From: Microlunatus elymi
GTDB taxonomy: Bacteria; Actinomycetota; Actinomycetes; Propionibacteriales; Propionibacteriaceae
DNA length: 64,000 nt
Direction of reading: 5' to 3'
Assembly: GCF_007362775.1 (NCBI RefSeq)
Contig: NZ_CP041692.1
Location: forward strand, 4,278,001-4,342,000
Shown: positions 16,428-23,894 of the stretch, piece by piece
How the letters are laid out: the number at the start of each line of letters is the position of its first letter
How positions within the stretch are numbered: position 1 is the stretch's first letter
Position numbers and translations under genes: made by a program
Notes under the pieces: model-generated
What the model was told of the DNA's origin: nothing
The model's database searches: none
What the model saw: only the letters and a program-made list of their open reading frames with translations

Positions 16428-17351
16428 GTGGCCGTAACGACGTTCCTGGACGACCTATCCCTCGACGGCATGCTTGCAGCGATCGCCAACGAACCCGCCG
16501 CAGGCACACTTGATGTATCTGCAGCGATCCGGCGCGAGGGCTGGGAGAGCGTCGTCCTCGAAACACCAGACTGGATCATCCGGTTCCCACGCCATCACGA
16601 CACTGCCAGGTTCGAAACCGAACTCGCCGTCCTGACCCATATCCGCGGACGCCTTCCGGTCCAGACACCCGACGTGGTCTGGACCGGCGACCACACCTTC
16701 TGCATGGCCTACCCCAAGATCACCGGCACCGACTTCAACCCACGCCAATGGCATACCGCAACCGCAGCGGAACGCCGGCGACTCATCGGCTCACTCGCCG
16801 ACCTACTCAACACCTGGCCGGATGCGTTCACTACCGCCGACATCCTGCAACTGGGCATCTCTTCAATCGGCGGGACTCCCTACAAAGAACAATTAGCCTC
16901 AACACTGGCCAACTTCCCTGCAGCGATACACCCCAGCATCGAGAAGCTGCTGACCATCTACAGCGACCTTTACGACCAAGAACTGGCAGCGACCGGTGAG
17001 CGCGTGCTGCATGGCGACTTCCACCTGGGCAACATGGTGCTCGACGGGCCTTGCGGAGCCGTGACCGGGCTCTGGGACTTCTCCTGCGTTTCGACCGGCG
17101 CACTCACCTGGGACCTGCACTATCTCGCCGGCGAGGTCAGCGCCCCAGCCGACGACCCTGCGCCACCAGGGTCCGGACCACACCTGGACCTCCTACGCGG
17201 CGTGCTCGACCGGCTGTCAAACGTCAGCACCTCACCCGAAACGATCCTTCTGCTCTCTGATCTGATGCAGTGCGCCGAATGGATCGGCGACCACGATCCG
17301 CAGGCGTCGCTCCTCTGGCAGCGCTGGCTCAAGCAACTCCAAACCCGATAA
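16428..17351 (+). CDS. Aminoglycoside phosphotransferase (APH) family protein
   Basis: 307 residues from GTG at 16428. Kinase-like features: an ESVVLETPDWIIRFP N-lobe strand, the catalytic loop HGDFHLGNMVLD (Asp base, Asn metal ligand) in the second half, and the metal-binding GLWDFSCVSTG segment in place of DFG. The family phosphorylates aminoglycosides, macrolides, homoserine, choline or other small alcohols, so resistance is possible but not shown. No clear ribosome binding site precedes it. Its neighbour is the frameshifted nucleotidyltransferase, which makes a two-enzyme modification locus conceivable. Confidence 0.85.
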   Translation: MAVTTFLDDLSLDGMLAAIANEPAAGTLDVSAAIRREGWESVVLETPDWIIRFPRHHDTARFETELAVLTHIRGRLPVQTPDVVWTGDHTFCMAYPKITGTDFNPRQWHTATAAERRRLIGSLADLLNTWPDAFTTADILQLGISSIGGTPYKEQLASTLANFPAAIHPSIEKLLTIYSDLYDQELAATGERVLHGDFHLGNMVLDGPCGAVTGLWDFSCVSTGALTWDLHYLAGEVSAPADDPAPPGSGPHLDLLRGVLDRLSNVSTSPETILLLSDLMQCAEWIGDHDPQASLLWQRWLKQLQTR

Positions 17352-17458
17352 GCCGATCGCCAGCAGCCCATCCAGCGGCAGCCACCAAAACACGGTCACG
17401 CCTGATCACCCGAATGGTATCGGTCACCGGCACAGCTGCTGGATCAGCGTCGCGGGAC

Positions 17459-17758
17459 TCAGGCCCATTGACGCCTGGCGTTGATCTGCTCCTTGGCACG
17501 AATCGCTTCGGCGAGGTCGATGTCGAGGCGATTCGCAATGGTCGCCAGGACGATGAGGATGTCAGCCATCTCGTGGGCAGGATTCTCCTGGTGCGCAGCC
17601 ACAACATCCATGCTGACGCCGGTTGTCTTGCGGACCGACCTGAACAGCTCGCCTACCTCCTCACCGAGCAACAGACACTTTTGAAGAACGCTGTCGCCAG
17701 TGAACCCACGATCCTGCTCGAGCTTCTTCACGTAGTCCTGGAACTGAGCGAACGTCAT
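17459..17758 (-). CDS. MazG-like NTP pyrophosphohydrolase
   Basis: 99 residues with the MazG-like all-alpha fold: LLLGEEVGELFRSVRK carries the EExxE metal-binding pattern, followed by HEMADILIVLATIANRL with the second Glu/Asp pair (ExxD). Such proteins hydrolyse (d)NTPs to NMP and pyrophosphate. ATG at 17758 is chosen; a GTG at about 17803 would add 15 residues. The IS element sits 98 bp upstream of this start, so its native promoter may have been displaced or replaced. The gene is convergent with the APH gene. Confidence 0.8.
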   Translation of the reverse strand: MTFAQFQDYVKKLEQDRGFTGDSVLQKCLLLGEEVGELFRSVRKTTGVSMDVVAAHQENPAHEMADILIVLATIANRLDIDLAEAIRAKEQINARRQWA

Positions 17759-17855
17759 GGATCCCGCCGTCAGCGACGGCCCTCCGTCATTGATACCCAC
17801 GCTGAGTGACCTTACTGACGGCACATCTGACCACGCCCGCGATCGGTTCCACGAC

Positions 17856-17881
17856 GGGACTGTAATTTTAACGGTGTAACT
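17856..17881 (+). repeat. Left terminal inverted repeat of the IS
   Basis: Begins GGGACTGT and ends CGGTGTAACT. It pairs with the right end at 20 of 26 positions; the inner ten bases are identical. Confidence 0.92.
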
Positions 17882-17902
17882 CCTGAGACGAAGGAGACAC
17901 CT

Positions 17903-19192
17903 GTGACTGACGTGACGAGTAGGGATGTGGCTGCTGCTGACGGGCAGGAGCTGTCGGCCAGCGATCAGCAGCTGGTGCGCGAGCTGACCGATCGGGCCCG
18001 GGCCAACGGGTTGCAGCTGACCGGTCAGGGCGGCTTGCTGGGCCGGCTGACGAAGATGATCGTCGAGGGCGCCCTGGAGGGTGAGATGGATGATCACCTG
18101 GGGTATGCCAAGCATGATCCGGTCGGCCGGGACGGCGGTAACTCCCGCAACGGCTACCGGGCCAAGACGCTGTTGACCGAAGCCGGGCCGGTTGATGTTT
18201 CGGTGCCGCGGGACCGGGACGGCAGTTTCGAGCCGACGATCGTGGCGAAGCGGCAGCGGCGACTGTCTGGGGTGGAGGACCTAGTGATCTCGCTGTCGGC
18301 GAAGGGACTCACGACCGGGGAGATTTCGGCGCACCTCGCCGAGGTGTATGGGGCGGAGGTGTCGAAACAGACGATCTCGACGATCACCGACCGGGTGATG
18401 GAGGGGCTGGCCGCCTGGCAGTCTCGTCCGTTGGACCCGGTGTATGCGGTGCTGTTCATCGACGCGATCCAGGTCAAGATCCGGGAGGGTGAGGTCTGCA
18501 ACCGGCCGATCTACCTGGCCCTGGGTGTCACCGCCGACGGTGAGCGTGACGTGCTCGGCCTGTGGGCCGGTGAGCACGGCGACGGGGAAGGTGCCAAGTA
18601 CTGGCTGCGAGTGCTGACCGAGATCAAGAATCGTGGCACCAACGATGTGTGCATGCTGGTCTGCGACGGGCTGACCGGACTCCCTGACGCGGTGTCGGCG
18701 GTGTGGGACAAGACGATCGTGCAGACCTGCATCGTGCATCTGCTGCGGAACTCGTTCAAATACGCCTCGAAGAAGGACTGGGGGTCGGTCGCCAAGGACC
18801 TGAAACCGGTGTATACCGCCGCCTCCGAGGCCGAAGCGCTGGACCGGTTCGCCGACTTCAGCTCCAAGTGGGAGAAGCGTTACCCGGCGATCATCCGGCT
18901 GTGGACCAACGCTTGGGCAGAGTTCGTCCCATTCCTGCAGTTCGACCGCGAAATCCGCACCGTGATCTGCACGACGAATGCGATCGAGTCGATCAACGCC
19001 CGACTCCGGCGAGCGGTCAATGCCCGCGGTCATTTCCCCACCGAGCAGGCAGCGCTGAAGTGCCTGTACCTGGCGATCATGAGTCTCGATCCGACCGGCC
19101 GAGGACGCAAACGCTGGACCAACCGATGGAAGGCAGCACTCAACGCCTTCGACATCACCTTCGACGGACGCCTATCCGCCGGACGCAACTAA
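17903..19192 (+). CDS. IS256 family transposase
   Basis: 429 residues, the usual IS256 transposase length, with no frameshift. Segments typical of the family are HLGYAKHDP and NSRNGYRAKTL near residues 70-95, VYAVLFIDAIQVKIREG (first catalytic Asp), MLVCDGLTGLPDA (second Asp) and TTNAIESINARLRR (Glu). GTG or ATG context: the gene starts 47 bp inside the left end with GAAGGAG upstream. It should be active. The downstream 40 bp to the right end contain no further gene. Confidence 0.96.
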   Translation: MTDVTSRDVAAADGQELSASDQQLVRELTDRARANGLQLTGQGGLLGRLTKMIVEGALEGEMDDHLGYAKHDPVGRDGGNSRNGYRAKTLLTEAGPVDVSVPRDRDGSFEPTIVAKRQRRLSGVEDLVISLSAKGLTTGEISAHLAEVYGAEVSKQTISTITDRVMEGLAAWQSRPLDPVYAVLFIDAIQVKIREGEVCNRPIYLALGVTADGERDVLGLWAGEHGDGEGAKYWLRVLTEIKNRGTNDVCMLVCDGLTGLPDAVSAVWDKTIVQTCIVHLLRNSFKYASKKDWGSVAKDLKPVYTAASEAEALDRFADFSSKWEKRYPAIIRLWTNAWAEFVPFLQFDREIRTVICTTNAIESINARLRRAVNARGHFPTEQAALKCLYLAIMSLDPTGRGRKRWTNRWKAALNAFDITFDGRLSAGRN

Positions 19193-19206
19193 CAAGATCA
19201 AAAATC

Positions 19207-19232
19207 AGTTACACCGAAAACTTGACAGACCC
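19207..19232 (-). repeat. Right terminal inverted repeat of the IS
   Basis: Reads GGGTCTGT inward on the minus strand and ends in the shared CGGTGTAACT. It is immediately followed by the second TCCACGAC target copy. Confidence 0.92.
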
Positions 19233-19262
19233 TCCACGACGGTGAGTTGCGGGTGCGTGACG

Positions 19263-19709
19263 TCACTGGGGAGTCGCGGAGTTCCTGTGCGGGCGCATGG
19301 CTTCCAGGAGTTCTGCGGCGGGATCGGGCTTTCGACGCTCAAGGAGTGCTGCCATGAGATGCCTGGGCTCGGCGGTTCGTACGCGTTCGGTTGCCGCGAG
19401 GTCCACGGCTCGGGCGATTACTGCCCGCAGGCCGGAAGTGAGTGGTGCGTGACCGGAGACGCGACGGACGATCGGGCCGGGAAGCTGGGCGAGGTTGAGG
19501 CCGATGCCGGCAAGTGCCTGCCGGTCGAGATCTTGTGCCGTTGCGCGGGCATGCTCGACGTCCACGCCGAGACTGCCGGCGATGGCCGAGTCATGAAGGA
19601 GTCCGAGCAGCAGGTGGTTCGTCCCGATCCGTCGGTCTCCTTGGCGAGCGGCCTCCTCGGCGGCGTTCGAGAGGGCGGCTTTGGCGGACTTGGACATCGG
19701 TCCGAACAT
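19263..19709 (-). CDS. Stand-alone Clp N-terminal (Clp_N) domain protein
   Basis: 148 residues comprising little more than one Clp_N double repeat: SNAAEEAARQGDRRIGTNHLLLGLLHD (about 10-36) and RAVIARAVDLAATERVRTAEPRHLMAALLE (about 93-122). In ClpC/ClpA this domain binds substrates and adaptors, but here there is no AAA+ ATPase module and no protease partner nearby. It starts 6 nt after the stop of the small HTH gene, so the two are surely co-expressed. A role as sensor, adaptor or anti-regulator for the HTH protein is inference. The IS right end lies 30 bp beyond its stop. Confidence 0.85.
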   Translation of the reverse strand: MFGPMSKSAKAALSNAAEEAARQGDRRIGTNHLLLGLLHDSAIAGSLGVDVEHARATAQDLDRQALAGIGLNLAQLPGPIVRRVSGHAPLTSGLRAVIARAVDLAATERVRTAEPRHLMAALLERRKPDPAAELLEAMRPHRNSATPQ

Positions 19710-19715
19710 GTTGGT

Positions 19716-19922
19716 CTACTTCCCGTATTTGGCGTGGATCGCCTGTCGGGACACCCCGAGCGCGTCTCCGATCTGCTCCCACGACCAGCCCTGTTCCCTG
19801 GCCAGACGGACCTGATGGACCTCGACCTGTTCGGCCAGTCGGCGGAGCGCGCCGACCGCCCGCAGGCCAATTGCGGGATCGGTGGAACGGATCCGATCGT
19901 TCAGACCATCACTGTCGACCAC
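19716..19922 (-). CDS. Small helix-turn-helix DNA-binding protein
   Basis: 68 residues from GTG at 19922. The C-terminal half is a clear HTH: WSWEQIGDALGVSRQAIHAKYGK, preceded by an amphipathic helix (ALRRLAEQVEVHQVRLAREQ) suited to dimerisation. A TTG at 19958 is in frame but would place the first operator copy inside the coding region and lacks a ribosome binding site; GTG 19922 falls where a leaderless transcript would begin if the TTGACA at 19958-19953 is its -35 element. It probably binds the 19-bp operators just upstream and regulates both itself and the divergent ABC transporter. Confidence 0.8.
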   Translation of the reverse strand: MVDSDGLNDRIRSTDPAIGLRAVGALRRLAEQVEVHQVRLAREQGWSWEQIGDALGVSRQAIHAKYGK

Positions 19923-19923
19923 G

Positions 19924-19999
19924 CTGTCAGTCTGGCTTGACAGAGGCCCGACTGTCAAGCCAGACTGACACGCGAAAGGGCGTCAGTCTGGCCTGACAG
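19924..19999. promoter_or_regulatory. Triple operator array with overlapping divergent promoters
   Basis: TGTCAGTCTGGCTTGACAG at 19925-19943 is repeated exactly in inverted orientation at 19952-19970; a third, near-identical copy (GTCAGTCTGGCCTGACAG) is at 19982-19999. Each is itself a partial palindrome, CTGTCA and TGACAG half-sites around 8 bases, as expected for a dimeric HTH protein. The inverted pair supplies a TTGACA on each strand (19937-19942 plus; 19958-19953 minus), each with a CAGACT 18 bp downstream, so two face-to-face promoters may overlap here. The third copy lies between the rightward promoter and the ABC ribosome binding site. Promoter assignment is inference; the repeats are directly visible. 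Confidence 0.85.
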
Positions 20000-20015
20000 G
20001 CCACAGGAGATTCTA

Positions 20016-20930
20016 TTGATCAACAAGCAGCCGGTCGTCCGGGTAGGCAACCTCCGGATGCGGTACGGAAACCGCGATGTGCTCGCCGGTGTGAGCTTCG
20101 ATGTGCACTCGGGCGAGACGCTGGTGATCCTGGGGCCGAACGGTGCAGGAAAGACGACCACGATCGAGATCCTCGAAGGATTCCGCCGGCGCTCATCAGG
20201 TGAAGTCCGCGTGCTGGGCGTGGATCCAGACCACGCAGACGAGGGTTGGCGGGCCGACATCGGCGTCGTGCTGCAGTCCTGGCGTGACCACGGCAAGTGG
20301 CGAGTCGGGGAGTTTCTCGCCTATCAGGGTTCGTACTACACCCCCTTCTCCTCAGCCTCGACCCGACGGCCGTGGCCGGTCCATGACCTCCTTGAGGCAG
20401 TGGGACTGGCCGATCAGATCAACACTCCGATCGGGCGACTGTCCGGAGGTCAGCGCCGGCGGCTCGATATCGCCGTCGGGCTGGTCGGGCGTCCGGCGCT
20501 GATCCTCCTGGACGAGCCCACGGCAGGGCTGGACCCGGAGGCGCGCTCGGAGTTCCATCGCATCATCCACACGGCCGGCACTCGGTCGGACACAACAGTC
20601 CTGCTCACCACCCACGACCTCGACGAGGCCGAGATACTGGCCAGTCGGGTCCTGATCCTGGCCGGCGGCTCGATCATCGCCGATGGCACCCCGCAGGAAC
20701 TTGCCCGCCAGATCGCGGGAACCGACGAGGTGCGATGGACCGAGAACGGAGTCCCGCACGCCCGCTCAGTTGCCGAGTCCACCGGCTTCGTACGGGAACT
20801 CTTCCGTCAGAACGGGAACGCCATCGCCGACCTCGAGGTGCATCGCGCATCCCTGGAGGACGCCTATTTCGCTCTCGTACGCGAAGCCGAGGCAACCCGT
20901 ACCGAACCAGTCGAACCGAACGCAGCATGA
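20016..20930 (+). CDS. ABC transporter ATP-binding protein (drug/antibiotic exporter type)
   Basis: 304 residues. Walker A GPNGAGKT at 40-47, signature LSGGQRRRL, Walker B LILLDEPTAGLD and a switch His in TTHDLDEAE are intact. The insert YTPFSSASTRR and the C-terminal extension resemble DrrA/CcmA-type ATPases that pair with ABC-2 permeases. Start TTG at 20016 is supported by AGGAG 7 nt upstream. It overlaps the permease gene by 4 nt. It stands under the triple operator divergent from the HTH/Clp_N pair, so expression is probably induced by a signal sensed by that pair. Confidence 0.92.
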   Translation: MINKQPVVRVGNLRMRYGNRDVLAGVSFDVHSGETLVILGPNGAGKTTTIEILEGFRRRSSGEVRVLGVDPDHADEGWRADIGVVLQSWRDHGKWRVGEFLAYQGSYYTPFSSASTRRPWPVHDLLEAVGLADQINTPIGRLSGGQRRRLDIAVGLVGRPALILLDEPTAGLDPEARSEFHRIIHTAGTRSDTTVLLTTHDLDEAEILASRVLILAGGSIIADGTPQELARQIAGTDEVRWTENGVPHARSVAESTGFVRELFRQNGNAIADLEVHRASLEDAYFALVREAEATRTEPVEPNAA

Positions 20931-21757
20931 CCACGATCGCCGCTCGGTCGGGCATTCGTGCCGGCCTCATCGAGCTACGCCAAAGCTTCACCGGGACAGC
21001 GCTCATCGGACAACTCTTCTGGCCCGTCGCCACCCTCGTCACCATCTGGCTGCTTCGCCGCCTACAAGTGGCAGGCACCGGCCTTGGACCGCTGATCCTG
21101 CCCAGCACGGTAGGGATGTTCGTCGCTCTTGGCATGCTGCTGACCGCCCAGCAACTCGCGGCCGACCGCGAGGATGGCACCCTGCTGCGCGCCAAGGCGA
21201 CCCCCAACGGGATCCGCGGCTATCTCATCGGCAAGTTCGCCAACGTATCCGCAACCGTGCTCGCCTACCTGATCATCCTGCTGCTACCCGGCGCTCTGAT
21301 CATCGGAGGCCTTTCAATCACCCCCAGCAGATTGCTGACCCTGTCCTGGGTGCTCGCCCTCGGACTCATCGCGACCCAGGCCATCGGCGCCGTCTTGGGC
21401 GCCCTCGTCCAAAGTTCACGAAGCGCCGGAATTCTGTCCCTCCCCCTGATCGGGCTGATTGCCATCTCGGGCATCTTCTACCCCATCACCGCCCTGCCCG
21501 CCTGGATCCAAACCATCGGCCAGATCTTCCCTGTCTACTGGCTCGGCCTCGGCATGCGCTCCGCCCTGCTCCCCGGGGCCGCGAACGCCATCGAAATCGG
21601 CTCGACGTGGAGACACCTTCAGACCGCGGCCGTTCTCGGTGCCTGGACAGTTGCCGGCCTGGCCATTGCGCCCATCGTCCTGCGACGCATGGCGCGAAAG
21701 GAATCCGGATCACGCGTTGCACAACAACGCGAACGCCTCCAGGGGCGGGTCGGTTAG
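20927..21757 (+). CDS. ABC-2 type transporter permease
   Basis: 276 residues with about six membrane spans and the ABC-2 layout: a coupling-type cytoplasmic segment (ADREDGTLLRAKATPNGIRGYLIGKF, around residues 80-105), then four spans including ISGIFYPITALPAWIQTIGQIFPVYW, a segment typical of DrrB/YadH-like permeases. ATG at 20927 overlaps the ATPase stop (ATGA). The pair should export an antibiotic, lipid or similar amphiphile; the substrate cannot be told. Nothing else appears in the operon before the convergent kinase gene. Confidence 0.9.
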   Translation: MTTIAARSGIRAGLIELRQSFTGTALIGQLFWPVATLVTIWLLRRLQVAGTGLGPLILPSTVGMFVALGMLLTAQQLAADREDGTLLRAKATPNGIRGYLIGKFANVSATVLAYLIILLLPGALIIGGLSITPSRLLTLSWVLALGLIATQAIGAVLGALVQSSRSAGILSLPLIGLIAISGIFYPITALPAWIQTIGQIFPVYWLGLGMRSALLPGAANAIEIGSTWRHLQTAAVLGAWTVAGLAIAPIVLRRMARKESGSRVAQQRERLQGRVG

Positions 21758-21820
21758 CGGTCACCCCGCAAGGAGATATCGCCACAGTGCACCACTGCGC
21801 CGCAAGGAATCGCTGTGCGA

Positions 21821-22366
21821 TCACGTGTGAAGTGAGCGAGCAGACTGAATGTCCGCAGTCAGCCTCCGCACGCATTGATCCAGCGACAGCTGGCTCGCGT
21901 CGAGAAGCACATCGGCGGAGATTCGGGCCTTTTCCAGCGACCATTCTCGGTAACGCTCGGCAAGCCAGTCGCGATCGCGAGACGATCCTCGGGTTGGGTC
22001 CGCCTGCGCACGTGGCAGCGCAGCTTCGAACGGGGTCGTCATGGCCACCGTGATCATCGCAGCGGCCGGGGGTACGTGGTCGAGCAGGAGCGACACCTCG
22101 TCCTGACTCGATATCCCCTCAGCAATGACGCAGGTCAGATCAGCACGAGCCCACGCTCCAGCGACCATCGCAAAGATGCGTGCCGCGGTGTCCCAGCTCG
22201 GCAGGGACGGAAGAGCCATCTCGGCAATCTGGTCAAGCTCGACCAGAGCCACACGTTCGCCTTCCCGCCGCAACTCTTCGCTGAGTGCACCCGCGACCGT
22301 GCTCTTACCTGACGCCTGTGGTCCAGTGAAGGCAACGAACGCCATCGGCAGCGCATCCAACGTCAC
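21821..22366 (-). CDS. P-loop NTPase, small kinase-like (AAA/zeta-type)
   Basis: 181 residues. The N-terminal FVAFTGPQASGKSTVAGAL is a Walker A; VALVELDQIAEM and CVIAEGISSQDE follow as in small-molecule kinases and zeta-toxin-like P-loop proteins. An Arg-rich segment (TRGSSRDRDWLAERYREW) could be the lid. GTG at 22366 is preferred because GGAG, inside the end of the upstream gene, lies 9 nt before it; ATG at 22345 is the alternative. It follows the SRPBCC gene with a 6-nt gap, implying coupling. The phosphoryl acceptor is unknown. Confidence 0.75.
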   Translation of the reverse strand: MTLDALPMAFVAFTGPQASGKSTVAGALSEELRREGERVALVELDQIAEMALPSLPSWDTAARIFAMVAGAWARADLTCVIAEGISSQDEVSLLLDHVPPAAAMITVAMTTPFEAALPRAQADPTRGSSRDRDWLAERYREWSLEKARISADVLLDASQLSLDQCVRRLTADIQSARSLHT

Positions 22367-22372
22367 CGCAAG

Positions 22373-22777
22373 TTACTCCATGATCGACTTGAGGGACTCC
22401 AGGTCGACCAGGACCGCGGCGCAGTCGTTGTCGAAGTCCTCCTGGCTGGTGTCGCGACGACGGACACTGAAGATCACTTCGCTGCTGCCGCCGCTGGCGA
22501 CCACCCGCATCGGGTTGTACGTCCTGGTGCCGTCGGGCGTGATCACGTCATGATCAAGAACGCCGAATTCGTTCCTGGGCGCGAACACGATCTCGATCCG
22601 GCCCATCGGTGAGTCGGCGACGACTTGACCGTCCTCGATCCGGATGCCGGAGGCGAGACCGGCTGCCCAGTGCGGCAGGTTGTTCGGATCGGACGCGTAG
22701 TCGTACACCTCGGCGACCGGACGATCGATGAACACGCTGACGTGTCTGGATTGCTGCTGCATGACCAGCATTCTCAT
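22373..22777 (-). CDS. SRPBCC family protein
   Basis: 134 residues with the START-like/polyketide cyclase fold pattern: SRHVSVFIDRPVAEVYDYASDPNNLPHWAAGL at the start and a final long helix (TSQEDFDNDCAAVLVDLESL). Such proteins bind hydrophobic ligands in a central cavity. Three Met codons within 15 nt (22777, 22771, 22762) make the start uncertain by five residues. It is upstream of, and probably coupled to, the small P-loop protein. Function cannot be given more precisely. Confidence 0.82.
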   Translation of the reverse strand: MRMLVMQQQSRHVSVFIDRPVAEVYDYASDPNNLPHWAAGLASGIRIEDGQVVADSPMGRIEIVFAPRNEFGVLDHDVITPDGTRTYNPMRVVASGGSSEVIFSVRRRDTSQEDFDNDCAAVLVDLESLKSIME

Positions 22778-22818
22778 CCGACTCGGCCCTGTGACGCCAG
22801 CGTGCCTGCCGGTGATGA

Positions 22819-23766
22819 TCAGTTCATCTTCCGGCTGATCCGGCCCGCATCGGACCCGTGACCGCCGACGAAGGTCATCGGATCGCCGGCACCGAGATCA
22901 TCCACGCCGGCGGTCTCCAGCGCGCCGATCGCCAGCGTCCGGCGTACGGCGGAGAAGGTCAGCACGTGCGCGAGCACGCCGGCATAGCTGAAGGTCTGCG
23001 GCGGTTCGCAGGTCGCGTCGATGAACGTCTCCGCTGCCCGCCCCTCGGCAAAGATCTGCTCCATCAGCGTACGGAATGCCGGGCCGACCCGATCGAGCCG
23101 TGCCCGCAGCCCCGCGGGGCTGTTGTCGGACGGGTATTCGATCTCGGTCGCGTGATCGAACACGGCCAGCCACATCTCCAGCTGGGAGACCAGCCGAGTG
23201 ACGACCGATCGTAGGGTCGGATCGGCGTCGATGCCCTCGACCGACAACTCGATCGGCCGGTCCAGAACCTCGGGTTCGACACCGGCCAGCCGATCGACGA
23301 TCTCGCCGGTGAGCCAGAGATGATGATCAAGCATCCGCAGTAGAACGTCCATGGTCGTTCTCCCTTCAGTGGCCGGGAGGCGTAGTGCTCCCGGCGGGTG
23401 GAAATGGATACCGCTCGGCGCCGGCAGTCCGGCCGCCGCGTTCGGCAGCCGACGGAACTGAGACGGCGAACACCCGTAAGCCCGTACGAAGGCCCGGGTG
23501 AAGGCCTCCGGCGCCTCGTAGCCGGCGTCGAAAGCGATGTCGATGACCGCGACCGAACCGGTACTCAGCTGATGCGCCGCCCGCTCCAGCAACACCCGTC
23601 GGCGGAATCGCCCGGGCGGTTCGCCCAAGGCGGCCGCTGCCAGCCGGTCGAAGTGGAATCGGGACAGGTGGGCGCGTCGGGCCAGCGCGTCGCCGTCGGT
23701 TCCGGGTTCGTCGAGACTCTGCTCGACCAACTCCAGGATCTCGGCCAGCCGGTCCGTTGCGGTCAT
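22819..23766 (-). CDS. AraC-type regulator fused to a DinB-like domain
   Basis: 315 residues from ATG 23766. Residues about 5-105 carry two AraC helix-turn-helix motifs (DALARRAHLSRFHFDRLAAAALGEPPGRF, then IDIAFDAGYEAPEAFTRAFVRAYGCSPSQFR). After a linker, residues about 150-310 form a four-helix DinB/DUF664-like domain (MDVLLRMLDHHLWLTGEIVDRL, with a HATEIEY segment offering a metal-binding His). DinB-fold proteins often bind metals and act as thiol-dependent S-transferases, so this may be a sensor-regulator or a self-regulated enzyme. Divergent from the GH5 gene. Confidence 0.82.
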   Translation of the reverse strand: MTATDRLAEILELVEQSLDEPGTDGDALARRAHLSRFHFDRLAAAALGEPPGRFRRRVLLERAAHQLSTGSVAVIDIAFDAGYEAPEAFTRAFVRAYGCSPSQFRRLPNAAAGLPAPSGIHFHPPGALRLPATEGRTTMDVLLRMLDHHLWLTGEIVDRLAGVEPEVLDRPIELSVEGIDADPTLRSVVTRLVSQLEMWLAVFDHATEIEYPSDNSPAGLRARLDRVGPAFRTLMEQIFAEGRAAETFIDATCEPPQTFSYAGVLAHVLTFSAVRRTLAIGALETAGVDDLGAGDPMTFVGGHGSDAGRISRKMN

Positions 23767-23829
23767 GTCTCGATCGTCACACCGGCCGCTGCGTTTGTCC
23801 TGACAGTTCTTGCGCATCCACGGATCCGT

Positions 23830-23863
23830 TCCACGCCAGACGCGGGACGCATCTCGGCGTGGA
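23830..23863. promoter_or_regulatory. Inverted repeat between AraC-DinB and GH5 genes
   Basis: TCCACGCC (23830-23837) and GGCGTGGA (23856-23863) form perfect 8-bp arms around an 18-bp spacer, 32 bp upstream of the GH5 start and 64 bp from the AraC-DinB start. It could be an operator controlling either or both. Nothing identifies the binder. Confidence 0.35.
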
Positions 23864-23894
23864 CCGGCGACGGGATCGATTACGATCCGCGGTG

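Larger units (their letters stand above)
17856..19232 (+). mobile_element. Complete IS256-family insertion sequence (1377 bp)
   Basis: The element is bounded by 26-bp imperfect terminal inverted repeats (20 of 26 match; both end in the shared CGGTGTAACT) and flanked by perfect 8-bp target duplications TCCACGAC at 17848-17855 and 19233-19240. The length, the single transposase gene and the 8-bp duplication all fit IS256. The intact ends and intact duplication imply an unrearranged and fairly recent insertion, apparently between the MazG-like gene and the Clp_N gene rather than inside a recognisable gene. Confidence 0.95.

Noticed and set aside
19923-19958. TTG start of the HTH gene at 19958
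   Set aside because: It would place a full operator copy inside the coding region and lacks a ribosome binding site; the HTH fold does not need the extra 12 residues.
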